From JBGRQA01 sp041725895 (GTDB lineage Bacteria; Bacteroidota; Bacteroidia; Bacteroidales; Marinifilaceae): DNA of 64,000 bases. A program made the translations under genes and the position numbers. Below are positions 9,632 through 18,329 of the stretch, piece by piece. Numbering within the stretch: the first letter of the stretch is position 1; every line of letters starts with the position of its first letter. Where the stretch lies: positions 62,001 to 126,000 of the forward strand of contig JBGRQA010000014.1 in NCBI GenBank assembly GCA_041725895.1, read 5' to 3'. The notes below the pieces were generated by a model that saw only the letters and a list, made by a program, of their open reading frames with translations, ran no database searches and was not told the origin of the DNA.

Positions 9632-10696
9632 CTATTCCAGAAATTTGTATTCGAATAAAATACCAATTTTCTCAACATTACCATTAAACGACTCATAAAC
9701 GGTAACCGCCTTCATAATACCATAGACTTCAACCTCTTTATCATCAACGGTCCGAGTCACATGATAGACAAACACGTCTCCATCCTTTACTTCTTCAACA
9801 GTAGAAACCTTAGTTCCTTCCGCGTAAAGTTCTTTTATCGCATTAAAATCACCTGACTTATAAGCCTCTTCGGTAGCAACAACAAATTGAGCTGAAGTTG
9901 CAGAAGTAAAACCAGCTTTTCCTTCAGATGCTTGCAAAATGATATCCTCGTTCTCGACATCCGTTTTCACAGCTTCTGATCCTTCAACCAATTCTCCTTT
10001 TACCAAGTCAAAGGCCTTATGCTCATTATTTAGAGTAAATTCTGCCAAGCCATTGCAAACACAAGCTTCTACAACAGTTTCAAACTTACACGAAGAAGTT
10101 CCATTAGGACTGGTTGCAACGATCTCATATTTCAGAGTATCATCATTCTGATAATTCACTCCCTTTAAAATGATGGTATCAGTGGTGGTTTTCCAATTCT
10201 GACCAATCTCTACAGGAGTCCCGGAATTGATTCCTAAGAAAACCCGAATTCCTGTAGCTGGAGTTGAATTCTTATCAATAGAAAAACCAATCTTGGCATC
10301 TTTTTCATTGCGCATTACGGTTTCAGGACCTGAGGCAGTAACTGACTCGTTGTAGGAATAAGTGACAGGCTTACGAAAAACCATCCCATTCTCCATTGTT
10401 CCTATAAAGTCAACCGTAGCCGAACCTTCCTTAAACTTCAGAATAGATTTGTTTACAGTTAGAGTTCCTGTTCCACTACTCAAGGGAATATCAATTCCTA
10501 AACTAGTTGTTAAGGAAGCAACCTCCATCCCCTCTATCGTAACCTTGGAATCAATATTTCCATCAAGGGAATAGATTTGAGTAGGAGAAACCCGAATAGC
10601 TGCAACACCGTCCCCTTCAATGGCATCCGATGAATCATCACATGCTGTAAAAAACAGCGGCAATGAAAGAAGTATTATATATTTTAAATATTTCAT
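9632..10696 (-). CDS. Surface lipoprotein of a SusC/D locus, function unknown
   Basis: This 354-residue protein has a lipoprotein signal (MKYLKYIILLSLPLFFTAC, Cys at residue 19) followed by an acidic tether CDDSSDAIEGDG, typical of surface-exposed Bacteroidota lipoproteins. The rest looks like repeated beta-sandwich units rich in Thr, Val and Glu, with a CVC pair near residue 215. It is the third gene after susC and susD (60 bases after the susD stop), the place taken by SusE/SusF-type binding proteins. I recognise no catalytic motif. A role in binding the substrate of this transporter is inferred from position only. Confidence 0.75.
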   Translation of the reverse strand: MKYLKYIILLSLPLFFTACDDSSDAIEGDGVAAIRVSPTQIYSLDGNIDSKVTIEGMEVASLTTSLGIDIPLSSGTGTLTVNKSILKFKEGSATVDFIGTMENGMVFRKPVTYSYNESVTASGPETVMRNEKDAKIGFSIDKNSTPATGIRVFLGINSGTPVEIGQNWKTTTDTIILKGVNYQNDDTLKYEIVATSPNGTSSCKFETVVEACVCNGLAEFTLNNEHKAFDLVKGELVEGSEAVKTDVENEDIILQASEGKAGFTSATSAQFVVATEEAYKSGDFNAIKELYAEGTKVSTVEEVKDGDVFVYHVTRTVDDKEVEVYGIMKAVTVYESFNGNVEKIGILFEYKFLE

Positions 10697-10755
10697 AATT
10701 AATTCATTTTTTAAGTTTACTCATAGATAAAACTAGACAATTAAATAACTCAAGC

Positions 10756-12135
10756 TTAGTTATCCCACCATACAGCGGTATAAATATCTGAAACTACAGT
10801 TGAATTTGGATTGTAGATTCTCTCATCCGAAGAAGTAGGCAAACGCAAAGGAATCTCTACTCGCTGTGCATTTGGATTTGGAGTCAATGCAGGAAGTCCC
10901 AGTCTTCTGTAGTCATTGTAAGGCTCAATAGAAGAGAACAAGGCAATGTATTTTTGCTCAATAATCTTCTCAAGCGATACGGTACCAGTAACAGCATCCA
11001 CAAAATCCTGATCAACAGAACCAACCACTTTCTCAAGAGAAGCACTTACTGCTGCTTTAAAAGCTGTACCTGCTCCAGGTGTATCTCCACTTCGTAAACG
11101 GGCTTCCGCCTCAACAAACTTCATCTCCACATAGGTAATCATTCCAATAGGGGCAGTATTTGAAGCAATTGCAGGTCCCACATCGGAGGTAGTAGTAGTA
11201 TTCACATCACCAACAGCATTTCCTGAATATCCCTTGTCTGAATCCTGCTTGGCAAAGAAAGGCAATCGTGGATCATTGGAATTCTTCAACAAATCAATAA
11301 AGAATTTACCCATTTTCATATAATTACCACGCTGATTCTGGAAATCGGCCCACTGATTTCGGCTGTTTCCACCAGCATCAGGGAAAATGGCATTCATATC
11401 GTCCGCATTACCTTTCAAATCCGCACTATTTAAAAAGCTTAGTACATCCGTAGCACTATCAGTATTCCTTTTACTCAGTCGGTTGGCATATCTGGCCTTA
11501 ATCATATAGGCAGCCTTGATCCATTTGTCAACATCCCCTCCAAAAATGATATCATCATCCGAAGGCAGGAATACATTATCCGTTACTGGTTTCCCTAAAT
11601 CGATCACAGCAGCATCACAAAGACTATAAATGGTATTGATAATCTCTTCCTGAGTATCAAAAGAAGGAGATTTATTACCTTCCAGTCCAGTTAATGCATC
11701 GGAATAAGGAACATCACTCCAGAAATCTGTAGCCACACCCAAATTAAAAGCAATTAACAATTTAGCAATCCCTGAATAGTATGGATTTTCGGTTCCGAAA
11801 CTTTGAATAATAGTATTCGCATTTACCAAAATGTCAGTATAAATACCATTCCATTCATTATTAAAATCCTGTTCCAGAATATCATAATTCGAGAAACGAA
11901 CATACTGAGAACCTTCAACGGTTCCTGCCGTATGTTGAGAAAGAATATTGGACAATCGACCCAATTGTCCACAATAGGTAGCAAAACTTCCAACTTGAGT
12001 GGCACTTAACAACAGAGCTGGAGTAACAGTTTCCGGGCTATTGGGATTTTTTGCAAATTCATCAAGTGTACTTTCACAAGACAACAACCCGAAAATGATC
12101 AAAAATGATAATATTGTTTTTCTCATAATTTTCAT
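10756..12135 (-). CDS. SusD/RagB-family lipoprotein (SusD-like_2 type)
   Basis: The product (459 residues) carries a lipoprotein signal with the Cys at about residue 20 (LLSCESTLDEF), then the NPNSPETVTPALLLSA segment typical of the shorter SusD-like_2 group. AKLLIAFNLGVATDFWSDVPYSDAL is the family's central motif, and the C-terminus EPYNDYRRLGLPAL is also diagnostic. It partners the SusC protein encoded 11 bases upstream in transcription order. A second Met at 12126 (MRKTILSF) is an equally good start. SusD-like_2 proteins are frequent in loci lacking glycosidases and some are thought to serve peptides or other non-glycan substrates, which would fit the absence of carbohydrate enzymes here. 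Confidence 0.93.
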   Translation of the reverse strand: MKIMRKTILSFLIIFGLLSCESTLDEFAKNPNSPETVTPALLLSATQVGSFATYCGQLGRLSNILSQHTAGTVEGSQYVRFSNYDILEQDFNNEWNGIYTDILVNANTIIQSFGTENPYYSGIAKLLIAFNLGVATDFWSDVPYSDALTGLEGNKSPSFDTQEEIINTIYSLCDAAVIDLGKPVTDNVFLPSDDDIIFGGDVDKWIKAAYMIKARYANRLSKRNTDSATDVLSFLNSADLKGNADDMNAIFPDAGGNSRNQWADFQNQRGNYMKMGKFFIDLLKNSNDPRLPFFAKQDSDKGYSGNAVGDVNTTTTSDVGPAIASNTAPIGMITYVEMKFVEAEARLRSGDTPGAGTAFKAAVSASLEKVVGSVDQDFVDAVTGTVSLEKIIEQKYIALFSSIEPYNDYRRLGLPALTPNPNAQRVEIPLRLPTSSDERIYNPNSTVVSDIYTAVWWDN

Positions 12136-12146
12136 TTTTCAAAGAA

Positions 12147-15100
12147 TTAGAAATTCACTTTAATACCAAAAAGATAAGATTTGGAACCAGGATTATTGAA
12201 ATAGTCAAATCCACCAATATTAGAACCTGCACCGGTCAAACTTGTTTCAGGATCCACACCATCATAATTGGTTTCCAACCAAAGATTTCTTCCTGTAAAA
12301 GAGAGCTCAATATTCTGTATAAAGTCCATATTCTTTAAAAACTGGAACTTTTCAGGGGTAAATCTATAACTCAAGGAAACATCTCTCAATCGAATCCAAT
12401 TCACGGATTCAACAAACTGTTCAGCAGCTCCTCCTGCGTCACCTACGAACTTCTTATAGTAATCCGTTGCAGAAACAGCGATATCATTAGGTGTTCCATC
12501 CTGTTTCACCCCAGGAATAACATAATCCCTTTCCCTGTCTGCAGAGATTTTGGTTCGACCAAGATTATTCAGTCGGGCAAAGGTACCGTTCCACATATCG
12601 CCCCCATGTCGGAAGTCAAGCAAACCTGATAAGGTAAATCCTTTCCAGGTGAAAGTATTTCTCAGACCACCGGTCCAATCGGGATTAGGATCCCCTACTT
12701 TTCCTTGCTCCGCTGCTTTCAATGGAATACCATTGGAACCAATGATCAAATTCCCGGAAGCATCTCTTTCCCACTTGGTACCAAAGAAAACACCAACAGG
12801 CTGTCCCACGATAGCGTACGATCCTATAGAAGTAAAAGCGGACTCAATACTAATCTGGTCAACACCTTCGGCCAATTTTTTAACCTCATTACGGTTCCTT
12901 GACCAGTTGGCTGTTACATTCCAGTTAAATTCGGAATTCTTGTAAACATCCACTCCAAGTTGTACTTCAATACCACGATTGACCAACTCACCAGCATTCG
13001 TATATTCCGAACTAAATCCGGAGGAAGGAGCAATGGGTTTAAACAGCAAAATATCTTTGGTTTTCTCATTGTAGTAGGTAAAGTCTAAATCAACCCGTCC
13101 CCACATATTAACCTTCAGACCTATTTCCGTACCAATCTTACGCTCAGGCTTCAAAGTAGCATTCCCTAAGGATGACTCATATCCAAATCCGTTCACATTT
13201 CCGTAAGGGAAACTTAAACCATTGGTAAAACCATCAGTAATAATTGGCGATGTAAAATATGTTTTAGTATTATAGGCTTGAGGGAAAATACCTACTTCTG
13301 CATAAGCTAATCTTAATTTAGCAAATGAAATCCAGGTAGGTAAATCAAATGATTCATTGGCCAACCAAGAAAGTGTAGCTGATGGATAAAAGAAACTCCG
13401 GTCATCTTCACCGAAAGTGGAAGCCCACTCATTTCTTCCTGTCAAAGACAAAAACAGCATTCCCTGGTATTCCAGATCAACCTGACCGAATATGGCTGTA
13501 CTGAACACCTCGCGTGTATCGTTCGAAGCATATCGTTCCGAAGCATTATCAAGGTTGTAAAAGTCTGGTATGGCTAGAATTTTACCTCTTGCAAAATTAT
13601 CGGTAAAATAAGTTGCCTCAATGTTATTACCTGCTGTATAACCAAATTTGAAATCATCAGTCAAATCAAGACTTCCGGTAAAAATCAAATCCGAATATAC
13701 ATTCCGATTGGTAAGGTCATTGTAGTTCACCTGACCAAGACCATCACCATTGTCTCCACCAAGAGAGGAAACGGCAAAATTCTGCTGGCGGTGATCGGAA
13801 TAAGCATCCACACCAACTCGATAAGTTACATTCAACCAAGGCAAACCGGTATAGGAAACATATACATTACCTAAAATTCGATTTACATTATCGGTAAATT
13901 CGTTTTTGTTGGCTGTAAAAAATGGATTGTCGTAAAAAGCAAAATAGGTTCTCTGGAAGCCATTGTCGTATCTCCAGTTGCGGATATCAAAACTGGCAGG
14001 AGCTCTAAGCAAGCCAAGCATGATACCAGCCAGGTTACTACCATTCTGAACCTTAATACCTTCAGAGTGTACATAGTTGGCTGTACCACCTATTTTCACA
14101 TCTTCATGAACCTTAATATCTCCAGTAATACGAACAGAAGTTCTCTTAAATTCGGAATTTGGTACCATCCCTTCCTGGTCGGAATTACCAACCGAAAGAC
14201 GGAAACTTCCCTTCTCATTACCTCCCATTATTGCAACATTGGTGTTGTAACTAACACCTGTTTGGAAGAAATTATCTGGATTGTCATAAGCAGTACCGGT
14301 AATCTTAGGACCCCAGCTACTGGAAGTACCATAATCCAAATCATCAGCAGTAAAGAAACGATTATCAGGACCAGGATCGGCAGTAATAAATTCGCCACCT
14401 ATACCTTGACCATAAGTCTTCTGCAACTTTGGCAACTTATTCACTTTATTAAATTCAGTAGAGAAATTAACGGAAACTCCTAATCCTTTCCCCTTTTTAC
14501 CTCGTTTGGTAGTATAAATAATTACACCATTACCTGCTTTGGTTCCATAAAGAGCAGCGGCAGCAGGTCCCTTCAATACGGAAACTGATTCAATATCTTC
14601 AGGATTTAGGTCCAACGCACGGTTGGAGTTATTCACCCCTTCCAAATCTTTGTTAAAGGGATTATCTCCGGCTGTTGATTGTACGGTACTATTATCAATA
14701 GGTACCCCATCTACAACAATTAAAGGCTGTGTGTTTCCACTAAAAGTAGAAGCTCCACGTATCACGATTTTACTGGAAGCACCAGGTGTTCCTCCTGATC
14801 CGACAACTTGTACCCCAGCAACTTTACCTGCTAACGATTGGATAACATTGGCTTCTGCGGCTTTTTCCAATTCATCAGCCTTAAGGTCTGTAACGGAATA
14901 CCCCAAAGCTTTCTTAGCCTTGGTAATACCAAGAGCGGTTACAACCACTTCATCCATTCCAATGGCCTCTGCAGCTAAAACAACATTAATTACTGTTTTC
15001 CCATCAATGGCGATTTCCTGGGACTTCATTCCAACGAAAGAAAAGTAAAGCATGGTAGCATCTTCCGGAACATTAATAGAATACTCTCCATCGATATTGG

Positions 15101-15263
15101 TAGTAGTCCCAATAGTTGTTCCCTTTACCAGAACGGATGCTCCTGGAATTCCAAGGCCGTCTTCAGCACTTGTCACCGTACCGGTAATTTGCCGGGGTTG
15201 GGCATTCAAAGCCTGTATTCCTATAGAACATAGAAATACTAGAAAAAAGGCAATTTTTTTCAT
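12147..15263 (-). CDS. SusC/RagA-family TonB-dependent outer-membrane transporter
   Basis: This 1038-residue outer-membrane transporter has a signal peptide (MKKIAFFLVFLCSIGIQALNAQ), a carboxypeptidase-D-like domain nearly identical at its start to that of the susC at 698-3844 (QITGTVTSAEDGLGIPG), a TonB-box-like DEVVVTALG, and a plug domain with KIVIRGASTFSGNTQPLIVVDG. The barrel ends FGIKVNF. The shared N-terminal domain suggests the two susC genes share a recent ancestor or exchanged this segment; the plug and barrel are clearly different. It heads a susC-susD-lipoprotein operon. I found no consensus promoter in the roughly 220 AT-rich bases upstream. Confidence 0.95.
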   Translation of the reverse strand: MKKIAFFLVFLCSIGIQALNAQPRQITGTVTSAEDGLGIPGASVLVKGTTIGTTTNIDGEYSINVPEDATMLYFSFVGMKSQEIAIDGKTVINVVLAAEAIGMDEVVVTALGITKAKKALGYSVTDLKADELEKAAEANVIQSLAGKVAGVQVVGSGGTPGASSKIVIRGASTFSGNTQPLIVVDGVPIDNSTVQSTAGDNPFNKDLEGVNNSNRALDLNPEDIESVSVLKGPAAAALYGTKAGNGVIIYTTKRGKKGKGLGVSVNFSTEFNKVNKLPKLQKTYGQGIGGEFITADPGPDNRFFTADDLDYGTSSSWGPKITGTAYDNPDNFFQTGVSYNTNVAIMGGNEKGSFRLSVGNSDQEGMVPNSEFKRTSVRITGDIKVHEDVKIGGTANYVHSEGIKVQNGSNLAGIMLGLLRAPASFDIRNWRYDNGFQRTYFAFYDNPFFTANKNEFTDNVNRILGNVYVSYTGLPWLNVTYRVGVDAYSDHRQQNFAVSSLGGDNGDGLGQVNYNDLTNRNVYSDLIFTGSLDLTDDFKFGYTAGNNIEATYFTDNFARGKILAIPDFYNLDNASERYASNDTREVFSTAIFGQVDLEYQGMLFLSLTGRNEWASTFGEDDRSFFYPSATLSWLANESFDLPTWISFAKLRLAYAEVGIFPQAYNTKTYFTSPIITDGFTNGLSFPYGNVNGFGYESSLGNATLKPERKIGTEIGLKVNMWGRVDLDFTYYNEKTKDILLFKPIAPSSGFSSEYTNAGELVNRGIEVQLGVDVYKNSEFNWNVTANWSRNRNEVKKLAEGVDQISIESAFTSIGSYAIVGQPVGVFFGTKWERDASGNLIIGSNGIPLKAAEQGKVGDPNPDWTGGLRNTFTWKGFTLSGLLDFRHGGDMWNGTFARLNNLGRTKISADRERDYVIPGVKQDGTPNDIAVSATDYYKKFVGDAGGAAEQFVESVNWIRLRDVSLSYRFTPEKFQFLKNMDFIQNIELSFTGRNLWLETNYDGVDPETSLTGAGSNIGGFDYFNNPGSKSYLFGIKVNF

Positions 15264-15490
15264 AGAGTGAAATTTTAGTTAGTAATAAAAAATATTATTC
15301 ATATAAATTATGATATTTTTTTCAACTAGAAAAATTTTTTTCAACCCTATTTAATTACACTTCAAAACATTATAGGCTACATAAAATAATAAAACAACAA
15401 CCCCACTTCTTTCATTTTCTGCACTGTTAAATAGTTTCACATGATCTACTATCGACTCCTCTTTAACTTAATATTGAATATTTGTAGCAT

Positions 15491-15526
15491 AAAAAAAAAA
15501 GGGATTCAAATTCGAATCCCTTTTTA
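15491..15526 (-). terminator. Strong terminator after ferredoxin 1
   Basis: GGGATTC (15501-15507) pairs with GAATCCC (15514-15520), extended by flanking A/T pairs, and is followed on the minus strand by ten T. It ends the ferredoxin transcript before the upstream region of the SusC gene at 12147-15263. Confidence 0.88.
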
Positions 15527-15543
15527 AATTCAACTAATTGTTT

Positions 15544-15714
15544 TTATTCTTCTGGTGATATTGCCTCCACCGGACAAACTTCGGCGCAAGCAGCACAATC
15601 TATGCAAACATCAGGATCAATTAAATAGATTTCCCCCTCTGTTATTGCCTCTACGGGACATTCATCAATGCATGTGCCACACGCAGTACATTCATCAGAA
15701 ATTACATAAGCCAT
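15544..15714 (-). CDS. 2[4Fe-4S] ferredoxin, paralogue 1
   Basis: This is a 56-residue bacterial-type ferredoxin, too short for many gene finders. It starts MAYVISDECTACGTCIDECP and ends in a Glu pair. Two CxxCxxCxxxCP motifs at residues 9-20 and 37-48 each ligate a [4Fe-4S] cluster, so it is a low-potential electron carrier in the cytoplasm. The two halves share the VEAI sequence after the last Cys, showing the ancient internal duplication of the family. A close paralogue is at 16228-16395 with the same orientation and matching upstream DNA. The redox partner is not evident from neighbours; pyruvate:ferredoxin oxidoreductase or Rnf are usual candidates in this phylum. Confidence 0.93.
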   Translation of the reverse strand: MAYVISDECTACGTCIDECPVEAITEGEIYLIDPDVCIDCAACAEVCPVEAISPEE

Positions 15715-15749
15715 CTTTACAAGTTTTTAAATTAACACAGTATTAATTA

Positions 15750-15784
15750 ACTCATTTTGAATACTATTAATTTACTACTTGCCT
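15750..15784 (-). promoter_or_regulatory. Conserved upstream element of ferredoxin 1
   Basis: This 35-base block is almost identical to 16431-16466 and stands at the same distance (about 36 bases) upstream of its ferredoxin start. It includes a TAAATT segment resembling a -7 element. It is probably a shared promoter or leader element kept after duplication. A separate TAAATTTG (15802-15795, minus strand) lies just upstream. Confidence 0.6.
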
Positions 15785-16176
15785 CATTTAAGTACAAATT
15801 TAAAATGTACTCCCTTTTTATTTAGATCCCTTCTAGATTTTAATATTCCTCAATTGAACTTGTTGCGAACTGTCTTGATTAAAAAAATATAAATCATTAC
15901 AGATTCCTCAATAATACTCTTGGTTTTCGACTTCTTCAAATCAAAAACTCTTCCATTTTATTCCTCCTCTTCTTTTCCGGCTTAACAGAATCAATAGGAG
16001 TATAATTAATCTCTCTCTCTACTACTTACTAATTGGTAGTAGAGAGATTGTTTAGAATATTTCTTCTTCAGACTAAGTCATCGAATTCTTATTTTCGATT
16101 TAATTACAGATTAGAACATAGCAACCATGAGCATCAATTGTATTCACGAACTTATGATGAATTCCAATGTAAATAT
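15785..16176. other. Spacer between ferredoxin genes with a hairpin
   Basis: No gene is visible. The notable element is a perfect 11-bp stem (16015-16025 with 16036-16046, loop of 10) made of CTCTCTACTAC and its complement. It is downstream of ferredoxin 2 in transcription order and could be a secondary terminator or an RNA-stabilising stem. Confidence 0.5.
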
Positions 16177-16205
16177 GGGGCTATCGAAACAACATCAACA
16201 GCCCC
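16177..16205 (-). terminator. Weak hairpin after ferredoxin 2
   Basis: GGGGCT (16177-16182) pairs with AGCCCC (16200-16205), 23 bases past the ferredoxin 2 stop. There is no T tract, so termination is a guess from position. Confidence 0.4.
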
Positions 16206-16227
16206 TTACCTTCCGTTCCAAAAACAT

Positions 16228-16395
16228 TTATTCTTGTGATATTGCCTCTACCGGACACACTTCAGCACATGCACCACAATCAATACATGCGTCAGGATCT
16301 ATCACATAGATATCACCCTCGGTGATCGCATCCACAGGACATTCATTAATACAAGATCCACAAGCAATACATTCATCTGAAATAACGTAAGCCAT
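16228..16395 (-). CDS. 2[4Fe-4S] ferredoxin, paralogue 2
   Basis: This is a 55-residue ferredoxin starting MAYVISDECIACGSCINECP and ending ISQE. It has the same two CxxCxxCxxxCP cluster-binding motifs (residues 9-20 and 37-48) as its neighbour at 15544-15714, from which it differs at roughly ten positions. Conservative changes such as Glu/Asp and Val/Ile between the motifs suggest both copies are under selection. It has its own upstream element and a weak downstream hairpin, so it is probably expressed as a single-gene transcript. Two copies side by side may serve different redox enzymes or different growth states; the sequence does not say which. Confidence 0.93.
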   Translation of the reverse strand: MAYVISDECIACGSCINECPVDAITEGDIYVIDPDACIDCGACAEVCPVEAISQE

Positions 16396-16430
16396 ATTTA
16401 TTGATTTTAAAAATTAGAACAGGTTAATAT

Positions 16431-16466
16431 ACTCATTTTGAATAATTTTAAATTTACAACTTGCCT
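16431..16466 (-). promoter_or_regulatory. Conserved upstream element of ferredoxin 2
   Basis: This 36-base block matches 15750-15784 (sharing ACTCATTTTGAATA, TTTAC and ACTTGCCT on the plus strand) with identical spacing to the start codon. The minus strand contains TAAATTTA, one base from the -7 consensus. It is probably the promoter/leader of this ferredoxin. Confidence 0.6.
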
Positions 16467-16597
16467 AACTTATGTCCAACACTGGAAAGAATATCTCCTC
16501 TATTTAGATTTCATCTAAATTATTTTTACATTTGTTCCTTACTCATTCATCCTTTTTTTGTATTTTACATTGTAACTATTAAGAAAACACTTTATTT

Positions 16598-17416
16598 ATG
16601 GAATTTGATATACAAACAATTATTATAGCCTTTGGATTAACGCTCTTTGCAGGCCTTTCAACAGGAATTGGAAGCGCTATTGCATTTATGGCAAAAAGAA
16701 CCAACACTAAATTCCTTTCACTATCTCTGGGATTTTCTGCAGGAGTGATGATCTATGTCTCACTGGTAGAAATTTTTCAAAAAGCAAAGGACGCCCTTGT
16801 CTCAGATCATGGAAACGTTGCAGGAACCTGGTATACTGTAATTTCATTTTTCGGGGGAATTCTCTTTATCGCTATCATTGATAAATTGATACCCTCATAC
16901 GAAAACCCTCATGAGGTAAAGAAAATTGAAGACATAGAGGGGAAAGAAAGTGCCAATAAAAAGTTGATGCGAATGGGGCTATTTTCAGCCTTAGCAATCG
17001 CTATCCATAACTTCCCGGAAGGTTTAGCCACCTTTGCTGCGGCCCTGGCCGATCCCACTATCGCAATCCCCATTGCAGTAGCCATTGCCATCCACAACAT
17101 ACCGGAAGGAATAGCTGTTTCGGTTCCCATTTACTATGCTACCGGTAGCAAGAAAAAAGCTTTTGTCCTTTCCTTCCTGTCAGGATTGGCTGAGCCCATT
17201 GGTGCACTAATCGGCTTTATTTTAATTTACTCGGTTGTGGGATTAAATGATACTGTCTTCGGAGTGCTCTTCGCAGGTGTAGCAGGAATTATGGTTTTCA
17301 TCTCCCTGGATGAACTTTTGCCCACCGCTGAAGAATACGGAGAACACCACAACGCCATTTACGGTTTAATTGCAGGAATGGGAGTGATGGCGCTGAGCTT
17401 ATTACTATTCCTTTAA
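16598..17416 (+). CDS. zupT: ZIP-family zinc/divalent-metal transporter
   Basis: The product (272 residues) is an inner-membrane importer of Zn2+ and other divalent metals of the ZIP family, bacterial ZupT type. About eight membrane segments are visible. The metal-binding motifs are HNFPEG in one helix near residue 138 and HNIPEG in the next near residue 168. The first segment carries the GLSTGIGSAIAF motif typical of ZupT, and a charged loop rich in Glu and Lys (about 105-125) corresponds to the variable loop. A -7-like TACATTTG at 16527-16534 lies about 65 bases before the ATG and may be its promoter. It is convergent with nth and shares a terminator palindrome with it. Confidence 0.95.
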   Translation: MEFDIQTIIIAFGLTLFAGLSTGIGSAIAFMAKRTNTKFLSLSLGFSAGVMIYVSLVEIFQKAKDALVSDHGNVAGTWYTVISFFGGILFIAIIDKLIPSYENPHEVKKIEDIEGKESANKKLMRMGLFSALAIAIHNFPEGLATFAAALADPTIAIPIAVAIAIHNIPEGIAVSVPIYYATGSKKKAFVLSFLSGLAEPIGALIGFILIYSVVGLNDTVFGVLFAGVAGIMVFISLDELLPTAEEYGEHHNAIYGLIAGMGVMALSLLLFL

Positions 17417-17423
17417 CAAATAA

Positions 17424-17443
17424 AGGCCAGGCAATTGCCTGGC
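17424..17443. terminator. Bidirectional terminator palindrome
   Basis: A perfect palindrome, GGCCAGGC-AATT-GCCTGGCC, lies 8 bases after the zupT stop. On the minus strand it is followed by TTTATTTG, so it can also serve nth, which ends at 17508. A second hairpin with one mismatch lies at 17468-17489. Confidence 0.75.
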
Positions 17444-17507
17444 CCTACGATTTCTAATATACTCTCTGGGACACTCGAAAAAGTGTTCCATTTGTTTTCA
17501 TTTACAA

Positions 17508-18164
17508 TCAAACCTTTACCTTTGGTTTCACCTCCTTCTGATAGTACTTACACAGATCTTTCAAACCACAGGGTTTACATTTGGGTTTCCTTGCCAAACA
17601 AACATATCGCCCGTGCAATATTATCCAGTGGTGCGCCTTGGGAATCAATTCTTCCGGAATGTACTTAATCAGTTGCTTCTCGGTATCCAAAGGAGTTTTT
17701 GAATTGGTAGTCAATCCTAACCGGGCAGACACCCTAAAAACATGCGTATCCACAGCCATCGCAGGTTTATCATACACAACAGAGGCAATCACGTTGGCAG
17801 TTTTACGCCCTACTCCTGGCAATTTTTGCAATTCCTTAATATCGTCGGGCACTTCCTCCTTAAAATCCTCAACCAACATCTTTGCCATTCCCACCAAATG
17901 TTTCGCCTTATTGTTAGGGTAAGAACAGGATCGAATCAGATCAAAAACCTGGTCCTGTGTAGCATGGGAGAGATCAAAAGCAGTCGGGTACTTTTCGAAC
18001 AAAGGAGGAGTTATCATATTCACTCTCTTATCGGTACACTGGGCTGATAGAATTACTGCAACAAGTAATTCATATGGATTGGTATAGTGAAGTTCGGTTT
18101 CGGCAATGGGCATATTCTCCTGAAACCATGCAATTATTTTTTCAAAGCGTTCTTTTTTTCGCAT
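17508..18164 (-). CDS. nth: Endonuclease III
   Basis: This 218-residue DNA glycosylase/AP lyase removes oxidised pyrimidines in base-excision repair. The helix-hairpin-helix LPGVGRKTANV near residue 112 contains the catalytic Lys, and VDTHVFRVSARLGL near residue 136 holds the catalytic Asp. The C-terminus carries the [4Fe-4S] loop with Cys spacing C-x6-C-x2-C-x5-C (CLARKPKCKPCGLKDLC). Length and motif order match E. coli Nth. The gene stands alone, convergent with zupT and divergent from the ABC-F gene. Confidence 0.97.
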   Translation of the reverse strand: MRKKERFEKIIAWFQENMPIAETELHYTNPYELLVAVILSAQCTDKRVNMITPPLFEKYPTAFDLSHATQDQVFDLIRSCSYPNNKAKHLVGMAKMLVEDFKEEVPDDIKELQKLPGVGRKTANVIASVVYDKPAMAVDTHVFRVSARLGLTTNSKTPLDTEKQLIKYIPEELIPKAHHWIILHGRYVCLARKPKCKPCGLKDLCKYYQKEVKPKVKV

Positions 18165-18274
18165 AATCGGATATTGAATTATGATTTAGGAAACGAAATT
18201 AATAAACAGAAAGGATTCAGCAAGGGATTTTCCAGGAATTAAGAACTGTAAAACCATTCATTGCCTGCAATTCT

Positions 18275-18305
18275 ATTGTGCTTTCGCATCTTATCCGTAA
18301 ATTTG
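18275..18305 (+). promoter_or_regulatory. Probable promoter of the ABC-F gene
   Basis: TAAATTTG (18298-18305) fits the Bacteroidota -7 consensus exactly. ATTG (18275-18278) lies 19 bases upstream as a near -33 element. The ATG at 18330 would follow a leader of about 18 bases. Confidence 0.55.
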
Positions 18306-18329
18306 GCAATTAAAGAAAAAAAATCACGT

